Positions 12,393 to 23,906 of a stretch of DNA of 64,000 bases are shown here, one piece after another. Made by a program: the position numbers and the translations under genes. Under the pieces are notes generated by a model, which saw only the letters and a program-made list of their open reading frames with translations, ran no database searches and had not been told where the DNA came from. Positions within the stretch are counted from its first letter, which is position 1. Every line of letters starts with the position of its first letter. The stretch comes from Nematopogon swammerdamellus. Lineage: Eukaryota; Arthropoda; Insecta; Lepidoptera; Adelidae. The DNA lies in contig OX336359.1 in assembly GCA_946902875.1 (NCBI GenBank), positions 310,001 to 374,000 on the forward strand, read 5' to 3'.

Positions 12393-12905
12393 TTAGGACC
12401 AAAGATTCTCATAAAAAGGTGCATAAAATTGATGAATGTGGCATGCATTAATAAGAGTCGTCAGATCTTTCTTTTTATTTTCTTTGATATTAACTTTCGT
12501 CTTATATGCAGGTTGCAACTGAGGCAAGAGCGTGCTTCTCTTTTTGGTCATCTGTGTTTCTGAATAATTTAGATCCTTGTAAGACGTCTTGTAATAAAGT
12601 GTGTGGATTTTCTTTGGTTATTTTAAAGGCTTTGAATTCTGTTATTTTAACTTTATTTAGAGTCACTGCCAACGAATCTGTCAGTTTTTTCAATGAGATA
12701 AAGTCTTTGTGATCCAATTCATTGACAACATAACGTTAACCGGTCTTTTTAGCAGTTTTTATTATTTCGACATAATGGGACGGAACATAAATTTTACCAA
12801 ATTTTAAACTTTTCCTGACGTTTTTTTTTCAATCATAGAATGGACGCTATCAGCTTCGTTTTGTATGTGCCCAGTAATGAAATATTTGTGTTATAGAGTT
12901 AATTA
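12393..12905 (-). pseudogene. Transposase-like relic of an unnamed family, C-terminal part
   Basis: The minus strand reads, in order, KYFITGHIQNEADSVHSMIE, then (after a frameshift near 12800) KFGKIYVPSHYVEIIKTAKK, a TAA stop at 12738-12736, RYVVNELDHKDFISLKKLTD and KITEFKAFKITKENPHTLL. After another frameshift near 12500 come KKKDLTTLINACHIHQFYAP and FYENLWS, with a stop at 12395-12393. I believe the GHxQxExDSVHSxIE motif with a C-terminal 'KKxDL...FYxNL' end occurs in a family of uncharacterised proteins in insects and other invertebrates. That is from memory and not checked. Its position inside a TIR element suggests a transposase, which is inference. It is clearly broken. Confidence 0.6.
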
Positions 12906-12943
12906 TTTTGAAATTTTTCATTTCATATAAATATAATGCTATA

Positions 12944-13340
12944 AAGCAATCGACGAAAAACGAGCCTCAGTTTATTAAAAAACAGTGTGTCCTCTGTTTT
13001 AATCTAAAAAACGTCATCTATTTAATTAAATTACTCAGAATATTTCTTTCAATTTTTTCAACAATACAGTTACATCAAGAAAACTTGCACTTACTACAAG
13101 GCAATTTACGAAAAACGTGCCTCAGTTTATTCAAAAATAGTGCGGCAATCTAAAAACCTTATCTATTTCATTAGAACATACATAACATTTCTTTCAAATT
13201 GCTCAACAATAGAGTTATACGGCGAAAACCTACACTATTGCAGAAAACTTATCGAAAAAATATGTATTTCAGTTTATTCAAAAATACTGTCATAATTCCA
13301 AATCATCCACTATTTGTAGAATACGGAGTTATAAATCGCT
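12944..13340. repeat. Three diverged ~150-bp tandem segments inside the TIR element
   Basis: The block 'gaaaaacgagcctcagttta' recurs as 'gaaaaacgtgcctcagttta' near 13109 and in a weaker form near 13250 ('tatttcagtttattcaaaaa'). Each is followed by a 'ctaaaaaac.t.atctattt'-like run and 'atttctttcaa...caacaatag'. Spacing is about 145-155 bp. It is AT-rich and non-coding. Confidence 0.65.
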
Positions 13341-13995
13341 ACTTACCTGTTGAAAAAAAACCGTACCAATCCTTGTTGCGACACTATTTTACACTCGGTA
13401 GGGAAACATGCGACAAGTCCTCACGTCTTAACTGATGAAACGACACTGTTAGGGCTTGGATGTGCTCATAAAGGTGTGTGTGTAAAAGTGTCGCGTGTCA
13501 TCTACCGGCGCCATTTCACAACATACGACTTATGGCGGTATTTCAGAACGTAGAGAATTTAATTTTGAATTTTTCTGTATACTAAACACAAAAACATGTT
13601 TTTTTGACTTATGACACTATTTTAGCCGGGGTGCGACTTGTACAATATCTCTCAGTGAGCTCGCGTTAATAAACAGAACAGGACGGCGCTAAGTTTCCAA
13701 CCGATGGGAACGATGGAAGGGAACGATGTTAGCGGCAGGACTGCGGAACGTACACTGCATTCAATTTATAATGATGCATAACGCTTTCTAGCGCATCGCA
13801 CAAGCGCTACAGCGAATAAGTGAACGAGCCCTGCCGCTATACGCTAGATGAAGAGTAATCTGATAATTTGATATACAGACTTCTGGGCGATATCAGGTTT
13901 TAGACAAATACACGCGAATGGTACTGCGGAGGAAATGGCAAGGTAGCTTTTTAAATTAAATTTCGATTGAACGACATATAATTAATATTATACAG

Positions 13996-14228
13996 CAGCG
14001 TTTCCCAAATAATGGTACGCGTACCCCCAGGGGTACGAGGCTAAAGAGGAAGTGGTTACACCTGGGCGCACTTAAAATGGTCACGTTTACCTCTACAAGA
14101 CAAAGGAGCCCACTTTTCTCGGTAATGAAAATTATCTCCAATCATGAATGGTTGATTAAGATGACCCCTTTGGGTCTCAGAAAATTCGCTAAGGGGCACC
14201 AATATACAAATATATTTGGGAATCGCTG
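13996..14228. mobile_element. Short hAT-type MITE
   Basis: The ends CAGCGTTTCCCAAA (13996-14009) and TTTGGGAATCGCTG (14215-14228) are inverted with one mismatch. They are flanked by 8-bp sequences TTATACAG and ATATATAG, which match at six positions. Length is 233 bp with no coding potential. The CAG start and 8-bp spacing suggest hAT, with moderate certainty because the target duplication is imperfect. Confidence 0.6.
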
Positions 14229-14280
14229 ATATATAGGCTTCAATTATCTATTTATTTCTTACATATTATGTACTGAGGGA

Positions 14281-14560
14281 ATGCTTCGGTGCGGTGGTTC
14301 GGTCATATTGTTGGAAGAATGGATAATAGAAAACTAACGAAATAGATTTATGGAGCGAATGTGAGTGGCAGGGTCGCCCTTCCGCTACCTGGACCAGATC
14401 GGGCATATGATCAAAAAGAGTCAAGTGCGTAGTAATTGTAACCGAAGAGCATGCATGAAAAACATTATGAGAGTGGACAAAGCCTCAGAGGTGCGCCAGG
14501 ATCGTGGCACGTGGAGATCCGTCGTCCGTGGAGTCATGTTTGTATATGCATTTGTTCTTT
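14281..14560 (+). pseudogene. RTE-type retrotransposon RT, C-terminal relic
   Basis: The plus strand reads RWFGHIVGRMDNRKLTK, then YGANVSGRV. After a frameshift comes DQIGHMIKKSQVRSNCNRRA, then CMKNIMRVDKASEVRQDRGT and WRSVV. This order (RWFGH, R.LTK.IY.ANV, G...P, DQI...L.K.Q, NRRACM, DR..WRS) is the usual C-terminal end of RTE-clade ORFs in moths. There is a stop after LTK, and the frames change in between. It is a short 5'-truncated fragment without catalytic motifs. Confidence 0.7.
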
Positions 14561-14949
14561 AAAGAGCGTCAAGAACGGAGAAGAATATGACGTCACGATT
14601 GAAGTAAGGAGAAGTGTGCACGGAGCAGGTCATTAGCGACAACACTAAGACAAAACCGTCGCACTGAAACTTATTGAGTAAGTTTTCTTCAAAGGAATCG
14701 AGTCGACTTTTCAGAGGACCTCGCGGTAGAACTCCTTGTGCTCAAAAAAACAACGGAGCGCGAAATTAAAGACCTGGAAATTTGTAAAAAAAATACGCGC
14801 AGGTCATTTATATAAAGTTAAGGTAAGTATTATGACGAGGTTTCTAGGATGATATATAAGGTCTTTCATTAGTAGGTAACTTTACGCTGAGGGATGTATG
14901 TGTATCAGTTACTGATCACGTTCCCCATACGCAAAATGGGTATTTTTTT

Positions 14950-15045
14950 ATTTTTTATGGATACTGACACGGTTGGCTACATCACCTACAACATCCGTGA
15001 TGTCAGCTCATAAGACCGGGTGAACTAGGTGCCATGTTAGTGCTT
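14950..15045 (-). repeat. tRNA/5S-type SINE, 3' tail only, minus
   Basis: After a T-run the plus strand reads 'atactgacacggttggctac', 'atcacctacaacatccgtga' and 'accgggtgaactaggtgcca', the reverse complement of the end of the SINE family described at 34574-34943. Confidence 0.8.
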
Positions 15046-15552
15046 AGATATAAAATTCCTTATATTTTTTTTCTTATTTTTTTATAAACTGTCAACAAGC
15101 CCTTTACATTCCCATTACGGGTTATCCATTAATTATGGGACACCCTGTATAACATCTCAATGTACACCTTGTTATTTTTCCCCGGAGGACCCTGGGCGGG
15201 AACAATATAAAATATCACTATAAAATTTTAAATAAACCTGTGAAGCATTTTCAAAGGCACTTTACGATGGGAATTCCAAGACTGCTGCTAACTAACTATC
15301 AAATGTTTGTTTGCCTGAATTCACTTCTTCATGCCGAAATAAATATATAACCTTTTGGCTTACCATAATTTAAATATGCTTGCGTTCCAGGTAGGTCACA
15401 GGTGGGTCACAGGCCTGACCCCCTTGACTCAAAAATATATTTATTTATTTTATACTGGCAGCCTAGGTTGATACGTCTAAATCAATAAATAAGTTGTCGC
15501 TTTTATCATTATCATGAATGATTTTTATTTATATTTGGTTCCAATTCACAGA

Positions 15553-16027
15553 TAGAAATGAACGACGGTCTTCCCCAGACGATCTGCAAGGAGTGTCGCG
15601 ATCTAATCAACATTGCGACAGAGTTCCGCAACCAAGGTCATCAGTCGGAGCAGAGCTTGCTGCGCTGGGGTTTCTCCAGACGCACCATGCACTCACTGCA
15701 CCAGGAGCGGATGAAGGAGTTCTACCAACACATCCATATGAAGTTAAGGAAGAATATCCACATACACATGAACTTACAGTAGGTGAAACATCTGTTAAAG
15801 TTGAATTTGAAGTAGAAAAAGATGAAAAACCATTTTTTTAACAATTTGTTAAAACAAGAACAGATGGACGAACCCAAAATGGAACCCAAAAGGCGTACGG
15901 CCATCTTGTGGACGGGCCGATGGGTCGTCTCGGGCGTACAAGTGTAAGGCATGTGGAAAGATGCTGAAGAACTGGTGTTCATTTAGATGCCACGCTAAGA
16001 TACATAGTGGTCTTCAGTTTATGTGTG
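15553..16027 (+). pseudogene. ZAD / C2H2 zinc-finger exon, frameshifted
   Basis: The exon follows a plausible acceptor ('ttggttccaattcacag') and begins IEMNDGLPQTICKECRDLIN. That is the second half of an insect ZAD domain: LP..IC..C...L, with the last Cys pair visible and the first pair expected in an upstream exon that I do not find. It then reads ATEFRNQGHQSEQSLLRW, an acidic linker (KVEFEVEKDEKP), and one C2H2 finger, YKCKACGKMLKNWCSFRCHA plus KIHSG. It stops at a GTGAGA donor (about 16028). The parts lie in three frames, with shifts near 15740, 15838 (a T-run) and 15890. ZAD proteins are nuclear DNA-binding factors. The three shifts mean a pseudogene, unless the assembly has indel errors. 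Confidence 0.6.
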
Positions 16028-16689
16028 AGGTGAGACTTTTTTATTTAATTTAAATTCCTTAATATTTTAATTTTAGATTATAAACATTATCGTTTTTCAT
16101 CCAGTATATTTATTCGGTAACGAACAAATATCTTTATTGATTTTCACAAAGGTACACAAATATAGTTATCATGCACCTACTTAAATGATCCCTGTTTCCT
16201 AAAATAGGATTCCCTGAGCTATGGAAAACAGGGTCTCTCGTCCGGTAGTTCAGACTGTTTTACTATAGGTAAACCAAGTTTGGATCCTTCAAACCTAATG
16301 CGAAGGTGCACCTAGCTGGCCCGTAAATATCCGTTATTCGCAGCCCCCGTAAATATCCGAATGCCAGTGGGCGCCGTCGGACTACACCTTCCTATCCCGA
16401 CCTTATAACCCGTCCTACTAAAATAATAGTTTATTGAACAAATTATTTCATAGCATGGGTAGGTATTTGATATCGTAAAAAAATTAATGGGTATGGGAAC
16501 GTGATCAGTATCTGATACACATACACCCCTTAGCGTAAAGTTACCTACTAATGAAAGACCTTATATTATATTATGATATTATATATTCGAATGTTATATA
16601 GGTATTAGTAGTATTAAGATGAGTTTGGAAAAGTGAATTCTTAACAAAGGGCTATGGAAACTAAATTACGGTTTGATAACTAGTCCCTT

Positions 16690-16927
16690 TCCTTGCCCCT
16701 TACTAGGTGCTAGGCTCAAATTGTAGCGGACTGGGTTGGTACCACCGTACTGGATATAAGATGGCCGCATAGCAGCCTCTATTGTGTTATCCTCTAGTCC
16801 AGTATAGCCAGCAATAGAGGGAAGTCTCCGGTATGGCACCTACCTTCCCGGAGGTGATATTGGCTGGTCGGAACATGTGCTCAACCCCTCCGACTCAGCC
16901 ACCCATACCGGATTACATGAAAAAAAG
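16690..16927 (+). repeat. Second SINE-like repeat family
   Basis: It shares with 63108-63345 (minus) the blocks 'ggttggtaccaccgtactgg', 'ccagtatagccagcaataga', 'ggaggtgatattggctggt' and 'ccataccggattacat' followed by A-rich sequence. A short 3' fragment lies at about 41105-41165. No coding potential. The source of its RNA-polymerase promoter is not visible. Confidence 0.7.
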
Positions 16928-18939
16928 TGGAAAGCCTCTTCAAAATAAACAGAGGCGCAGTCTCATACAATATAATTTCACGAAGTGTGACATACCGAAT
17001 TGATATCTTTATGATGTGATGATTGAGGTCACAATGGCTGGCACTGGCGTGATGCTCGTGAACGGGTGCTGTTTGTAGAGACTGGTCTGCTCCAATTGGC
17101 AATATGTTATATTAATTGTATAAGTTTATATAAAACAGCACTATTGCATTGTATTTGTCATACCTTTTTGCAATTTTGTCATGAATCGTGTTCTTCGTAA
17201 AATGAACTAAATGTAGACATACTTAATTTTAAAGGAGAATAATGATATCACTTACTGTGTAGGTAGTGGCAAACACTTTTGTAAACTAGACTAAGTGGGC
17301 ATAAAAAAAAATGTCGAGCGAAGTGTTAAATGTTTAATGATAAAATATGACGAAGACGAGTGCGGTATAACTATCTACATATGACGAATAAATAATAAAT
17401 AAATCAAAGCTTGCAAAACGAACATTAAAAAAACACTGCAAGATAAAGTCGACTCGGAAAATTAAAAAAAACCATATCTCCCAAATGTTTCACTCTTTTA
17501 AAAAAATTATAAAAATATCCCCGGATATTGAGTCAATCTACAATATAAAAATATAAAATTTTAAAATATATATTTAGAAATATAGTGCCCTTTTGAAACC
17601 CCCTAAAACAGCAATTATAAGCGGTTTTTTTGCGATTTTCTCAAAAACTCTCATACTTTTTATTTATTTTTTAGCCCATCTTATAGCCGTCATCGATACG
17701 CGTCATTTCAATGTCAAAACTCGTCGGTAACACCAGGCATGACAACCAATTCTAAATAAAACGAGATAATCTAGTTTCTAAATACTTAATTAACAACAAA
17801 TCTTAAACATAATAACTTAAAACGTAATGAAAAAAAAAATTGTAAAAAGTCAAATTCAGTAAAAGATACATTAGAACACAATAAACCTTTAAAACATGCA
17901 ATGTAAATACAAATATTATGAAACTTATCATTCTTCTGGTGCAAGAAACACATACAATAGGCACTCAATGAAAAAAATACAATTTCACTATTTACATTCT
18001 GTAAAAAAATCATCAGGTGCATAAAAATACTCAAGTGCATAATAGGCGTACAGTGTGCCCGACGCCGCGTACTGAAGGCGTAAAAGCCGCTCACTCGCAC
18101 GCGCACAGCGCCATGCCAGTGAGCCACCAATCAGTATCGCTCTCTCTGGCTACGTCAGACTACTACGTTACAATGTAATTAATTACACAATAAATATGCT
18201 CTTTTCAGCTCACTGACCAGAGGTCGACTAATCGCTTCTTATAGCTCACAGTCAGCACGCTCACAGTCGGCGACTCACTATACGCTTATATTTGAATACG
18301 CCCTAAAAGGCATTGTCAATGTACACGAAGGTGATGTAATGCATGAGATCTGTGAATTTTTTAAATAATTATGACGTGATGGTGCTAGCGATGCCGCGAG
18401 CAAAATCAAATAAAAATAACGAAGACGAAAAATCCTCAATAAATAATAATGACTAGATTATGGATTGGGTTGCGGGAGACGGTGCGGGGGCGGTGGGGGG
18501 CGGCGGGGTACAGGAGTCCTAGTCGATTGAGTAATAACACAAATAAGTCCCAAAGCTGTCACCGGCTCGCAGTGAATGAGGACTCGCTTTTCATAAAGCG
18601 CGTTTTCATAAAAAAATCCATTCACTATAATCTCAGTCGAAAAGGGAATCTTTTGCCGATCCATCATCCGTTTTGTTACTCCCTCTTCTTAATAAGAAAA
18701 TAAAATAAAAAAAGTCCTGAGGGTTCGGCAATATATCCAGCCCGACCTCGTAATCTTCAGACCCTTGGGAGGAGGGATTCGGCAACATGTTTAGACTTGC
18801 CTCACTACTACATTATGGTCGCGTTGTCTACCAAACTTTTTTTATTAGTCATTTATTTAGGTTTTTTTTGTTATATTAATTTTACATATTTATACAACAA
18901 CAAGAACTAAAATTCTAAAATTAATATAAAAATAAACGG
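16928..18939. other. No supported gene
   Basis: AT-rich. A 114-codon minus-strand frame at 17786-18130 has low-complexity, Phe/Cys-rich residues and no domain. The stretch at 18310-18360 shares 'gatctgtgaattttt' with 21590-21620. Confidence 0.4.
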
Positions 18940-19206
18940 AGTTTCCACCACCGGCGGCGGGGCGAACCCAGGCTACCGATGGTCGGGTCCCAAAGAGAGA
19001 AACCTCCGGATGATGCATGCAGTGTCGAGCAGGGCTGCCTTCTGGATCTGGCCCTTGACACAACCAGTCAGCGAGAGCCTCTTAAGGTGGTCGTCGAGGC
19101 TCTTAGCTATCAGCCCATGCGCTGATACGACAGCGACATTTATGAAACATTTATACTGATGGGATATGATTTGGGTTGTTGGAGAAGAGCACGAAGGCGG
19201 ATAATG
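18940..19206 (-). pseudogene. Retrotransposon ORF C-terminal relic
   Basis: The minus strand reads SHQYKCFINVAVVSAHGLIA, KSLDDHLKRLSLTG, then KGQIQKAALLDTACIIRRFL. I recognise 'GLI.KSLD.HLKRLSL...KG.IQKA.LL.T..I.RRFL' as a recurrent end of RT-bearing ORFs in insects, from memory. No polymerase motif is included. The frame is open for 78 codons, then runs into non-coding sequence. Confidence 0.5.
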
Positions 19207-20599
19207 CAAATGAAAGAAAAATAATAGAATTCAATAAAATAATTTGATAGTTTTGTGTTAACCGTCGGGTCTCACGTCGTCATCGTAGAGTGAATAAGTT
19301 AACCAATCTACGGCCAGATATTATAAAAATCGCTTTAATCTGAACGATGTGAATGGTATCGCTATAAGCTGGGCGTACACCTAGCTAGACATCATAGATT
19401 TGCATATCCAATAGAGATTTTATTGAGTAGAAGACTTGCCGATTAAATCTCTGTGATGTGGGTTCGACTTTCTCTAGTGTTTTGTTAGTTTTTATTATCG
19501 TATAAGACAAAGGATTTTCGAAGTTTCGAAGTACATAATATATATGTATGTCAATCGTGTCTTTTCTATCGCTTCAAGTAGCAGACCTATCGCGCGGTAG
19601 TCAGTCGGCAGGCGAGGGAGCAGGCGAGGGATCGCGAGCGATGCTACCGACTTCATTTTTTAACACAACTGTTTTACTTCACCTTCATATATTTACCGGC
19701 TCTCAGCTAAATCTTCCTCGGTACACTCAGCGGTCTAATTGAAGACGTGAGTGGACGAAGGTACCATGTAAAATTTTTTTAGAAATGCATTTTTTACCGT
19801 AGATGTGCCGATTAATCAAGTGGCACTGACAGAAAATCCGAAATCACGACGGAAATAGGAGTTATTGAAGTGGTGAAGGTGTCATGATCATATAGCACCT
19901 TATTCCAGTTTCATCATCTCCAAAGATCATCTCATAAATTGAATTTTTTGTGCATGATGAAAGAGCTATGTGTACAAAACACCTTCATCCACATGAACGC
20001 ATGATTTTGTATTAATGCATGGTTTTGTACGCTTTTCAATTCAAAGTAAACTTAGTCAGTTAGTTATTATCAGGAATAGAAAAAAATCTATTCAATTAAA
20101 AAAACTTTGACCTCATTTTCTCAGCTTTTTGTTTTTGTTACAAAGCACCTTTGTCACCTGATGTCTTCAATTATAAGAAATAGGTAGAATATTGTCTCAT
20201 GTCATGTGGCGGCAGATGTTCGGCGCGGTCTGGGTTTCAAGCACACGAGTATCTCAAGTAAGGTCCGCGCGGTTGAGTTGTTCTGTTTGAAAACTTCACT
20301 TACTTACTTAATTTGTGTTTTTTTTTTTCATACATTGCTTGTTGGCGAGCCCATGTGAAAAATATATAATATCTAGTATTTATATTAGACTTCCTTGAAC
20401 GTACCCGGTACATAAAAGTATCGAAGATAAGTAGGTACCTAGGTATTATGGGATTGGTATTGACAAATTATTGTTGTTTATTGTTTATTATTAAACATTC
20501 ATAATTTTGTATATTCATTCATCATATGGCAGTAAGACTGCACTCGAACTAGTCACTATTTGTTCTATCCGGCTGATAAAAGCCCTAAAAAGTAATAAA
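19207..20599. other. No supported gene
   Basis: No domain or clear repeat. The segment 20471-20600 (Trp-poor, 'ttgtttattgtttatta' then 'gcactcgaactagtcactat') resembles 22490-22605 in reverse. Confidence 0.4.
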
Positions 20600-20744
20600 A
20601 AAAGCGGCCAAGTGCGAGTCGAGCTCGCGTGGAGAGGCTTCCGTACCATTCCATTTTCCGTGAGAACTTTAAGACTTAAGATTTTTGTTCAGATTTTCCT
20701 GTAAACTATTAAGAGATGCCCTATATTCCATATTTTATTTTGGG

Positions 20745-20775
<31 letters not shown>
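20600..20775 (+). repeat. Interspersed repeat ending in a long G-run
   Basis: It begins 'ggccaagtgcgagtcgagct', the start of a widespread family (see 38085-38450), then diverges to 'cttccgtaccattccatttt' and 'cagattttcctgtaaacta', which is also at 4495-4594. It is followed by GGGGGA and an uninterrupted run of 28 G (20748-20775). Confidence 0.7.
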
Positions 20776-23448
20776 CGGATGTTTCATTTTCTTATATTTT
20801 CTTTAATATCTTTTAAACTATACATTACAAATATATTTAAATTAATATTCCTTATAAGGAGCGCTCTCCGTCGATGCACTTAAAACCGTCGTGCAGCCCT
20901 GACTTGAGACCTAATAATTTCGTCATCTTCCCAAAAATCAAGTAAAGTCTCGTGGTCAACGTTTTCGCAGTCCGCACACCGGATTGAAGCGGCTGAAGCA
21001 TACAAATCGGCTATTTTGGCAACCCCAACTTCGGAGTGGAAAAAGTGTTTTCAAAACTGGTTCGAGTGAATGGAAAAGTGTATCAAATATCGCGGCGAAA
21101 TCTTTGAAAAACAATAAATTGTACCTATTTCAGCTTTACATGTTCTAAGGTATGTAGGTACCAAATTTAGACTTTTAACATTGAAAATGGTTTTTCGATC
21201 GCTTCAGTATAGCCCCCTATTTTCGCTGAGAGTGTGAAAAGGTGTCGCGAGTTTTGGGGCTACGCGAGTGGTTGAGGGCTCAAAAGACGCGTATCGGCTA
21301 GGGCTACAAGATGGTGATTTTAGGTTATTTTGGTTAATTTAATTGAGGTTAGGTTAGGAGACGCATCTTCTAGCCTAAGCTATTATATTTTTATATTTGA
21401 TATTTATTAATTTGTTACTTTAGTTAGACATAATGTCAAGCTCATCTCTTTTTCTGTCTAAATTTTAGTTTAAAATTTTTAAGCTGCTTGTGTTTTTGAA
21501 AAATAATAAAAAATATATTATACTTAAATGTAATGTTTTTTTTTTATTTTGTTCAGTTAATTTTTAATGTACCTCGAAGGTCGTGTAATCCACGAGATCT
21601 GTGAATTTTTTCACCCAGTAGATTTGGAGAAAATCTCGGAGAAAATAAACTGTGACAGGCGGTCAGACAGACAGATACACAAGTGATCCTATAAATTGTT
21701 CCTCCCTTGAGCCACGGAACCCTAAAAACGTGACTTTTTAGTAGGACCTGAATCTAGATGGTATGTTCATGTCATGCACTACAGACTACACAATTTTATT
21801 TTTAAGTAGTCTATTATTTTCTAACCCCCGACGACGCAGAAGGTGTGGTGTTATAAGTTTGATGCTTCCGTCTGTCTGTCTGTATGTGTGTCTCTGTGTC
21901 TGTCTGTGGCATCGTAGTTCCCAAACGGATGGGCCGATTTGAGTGCGGCTTTTTATTAGAATGCTGGTGCAACCGGGATGGTTCTTAGGTTGTTTCATGA
22001 AGATCAGGTCAACCGATTCGAAGATCATCAACGCTTTTCATGTTTCACTTTCACTCGTCGCATGTAAATAAAAGGAAATTATTACATCATGTTTTCATTA
22101 TTATTATTATATATCCAATTATTATCCTGGCTACTAGGTTGTGTCTATGCAGATACTCGGTGTTGGCAAGCTGCGAACAACCAGAAATCACATGTTTTTA
22201 TTTTTATTTTTATTTATTATTTGACAATACTACGTTGTAGTATGTATACTTACTAATAACATTATTGAGTTGATACAAATGACGTATCAAAAATTTGACA
22301 AAGGCTCTTTACACCTGATCCACTTAATTAAGTCTTTGCAGTCAGAACTTCAAAAACAAAAACAATAAAAAAAATATATGTTTTTGATCTTGCTCTCAAG
22401 CTGTATTTTCAATCGACTGTAGGCGGTGTTATTATGTGGATAGTCACTAAATGCTTGTAAAAATGATTATGAAAAAAAAAACCTTGCGAAGTTTATTACC
22501 GGTTCTTCTTCATGGGTGTAATCGAACTTGATAGAACAAATTGTAACAAATTCGAGTACAGTCATGCTGTCTAATGAATGATAAATAATAAACAATAAAC
22601 AAACTAATCTTGCAATGAAAATTAAATTACAAAAAAAAGGTCCCGACACATAAAAAACCCTCAAAAAGTAAAAACAGCCGGTAGTGGGAGGGCGGATGAG
22701 TAATAGGTATACGGCTATTTGCGATACGAATAGTTGCTTGCTCAGTCACTGGTCAAGCCTTCTACATTTCCACACAAAGTATAATCCCCCTCATACATAC
22801 ATATCGCGCATTACTTACTTATGTATAGCTTCATAAACCTATCCTAGCGTAACATGGCTCTCAACTTCTACAGTAATCAAGCGACTACAGTTCGAAATGA
22901 ATACGGTAGTGCGCGCCAAAGTAAGATGGATGATGTATATTAGGGTTCCGGGGCAGAACAATCTGGTGCGTAATGTGAAATAATCACGTCGTTCCCTTAA
23001 GCGGCTGCGACCCGACCCTCGTTCGCGCGAGGCTGGCTTAGTGGTGAATCGAATGCTTTCAATTTTGGGGGATGCGTATCGATTTCGAGATGAGTTTTTG
23101 TAATACAAATTTTTTTTTGTTTAGTAATTTTGGTTTTATAAACAGTGTGTCCTCACCTTCCAGGTGTGTCTCATTGAGTCAGTCGTTTTCGATTTATAAG
23201 AGAATATACATACAAACAGATAACAGAAGTAAAATTATATAAACTAAAGGGATAGGATAGAATGCTTTCAAATTGCTTATAATCCTCACCAACTTTCTAA
23301 AATGCTAGGAAGATGGCCGCGACACGTGCCTGTTCCCTCCAAAAAATGCGTGAGGTGGAAAGGCGGGTTACTTCCTTTGAAGAAATTTCTAGCAGCCAAC
23401 TTTATGTGTCTGAAAGTGTGTATGTAATTACACACTTAACAATATTAT
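20776..23448. other. No gene; scattered repeat tails
   Basis: The segment 21790-22035 (minus orientation of the family at 31990-32170) has 'gtggcatcgtagttcccaaa', 'cggatgggccgattt' and a 'ctgtctgt' microsatellite stretch. The segment 21570-21730 ends 'cacggaaccctaaaa'. The rest is unrecognised. Confidence 0.45.
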
Positions 23449-23906
23449 AAAACACATCTAGCCTCCGCTGGTATGCCCTCCCTACTGGAGCCACCACCAC
23501 ACATCTCGCGCTTGGACAGCAAAAGACCGGACGGTATGACGCTGCTTCCGTGGACGAAGGGTAGAGCCCTGGTGTGGGACGCCACGTGCGTCGATACGCT
23601 GACGCCTTGCCAGTGGCCATGTCTCCACTTCCTCGAATTCAGCCGGGGCGGCCGCAGCACAAGCTGCTGAGAATAAAAATAAAAAAATATGTCAGTCCTT
23701 AAAAACCCTCTTTGAGTTTCTACGTTTGGCGGTGAAAACCCTTGGTGCGTGGTCATCGGCGAATTGTTAATAGACAAGTCCGGTGACGTGCGCGCCAAGG
23801 TTTTTTTGTACGCCTCATGGGCGTGGAGATTCAAAGAGGGAACGCTATAAGCGTGCCAGGGACCACGGCTGCCTCGGTAGAAATTGAAGAAATTTTGTAT
23901 TTATAA
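23449..23906 (+). pseudogene. RLE-type retrotransposon, endonuclease-end fragment
   Basis: The fragment reads [13 protein letters not shown], then [20 protein letters not shown] and [12 protein letters not shown]. This is the same block as residues 815-870 of the intact element at 58320-61235, including the KRPD and WDA nuclease motifs. After a frameshift near 23640 the tail continues to EIEEILYL and a TAA at 23904-23906, matching the end of the family. RT and N-terminal parts are missing. It is closer to the 27.7-kb copy than to the intact one in the nuclease segment ([16 protein letters not shown]). Confidence 0.8.

Larger units (their letters stand above)
11797..13635. mobile_element. TIR DNA transposon with 4-bp target duplication, unclassified
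   Basis: A 19-bp terminal inverted repeat, CGCACCCCGGCTAAAATAG, lies at 11797-11815, and its exact complement lies at 13617-13635. Both are flanked by the direct repeat ACTT (11793-11796 and 13636-13639). The element is 1839 bp long. Inside are a decayed minus-strand coding region (12393-12905) and three diverged copies of a ~150-bp segment (12944-13340). The coding remnant is too short for a full transposase, so this is likely a deletion derivative. A 4-bp duplication occurs in several superfamilies, and I do not assign one. Confidence 0.8.
14856..16564. mobile_element. Segment bounded by ~75-bp inverted repeats, holding a zinc-finger exon
   Basis: The left arm, 14856-14936, reads 'ataaggtctttcattagtag' then 'gtaactttacgct' and 'gatcacgttcccc'. 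The right arm, 16491-16564, is its reverse complement, with about ten differences and small gaps. The outer 30 bases are identical. Inside are a truncated SINE and a ZAD/C2H2 exon. Either one transposon carries the exon, or two copies of one MITE landed on both sides in opposite orientation. I see no convincing target duplication. Confidence 0.5.

Noticed and set aside
12074..12563. Plus-strand ORFs of 68-93 codons
   Set aside because: They overlap the TIR element's non-coding part or the antisense of the transposase-like relic and lack any domain.
17786..18130. 114-codon minus-strand ORF
   Set aside because: Low-complexity Phe/Cys-rich reading of AT-rich DNA with no motif or splice support.
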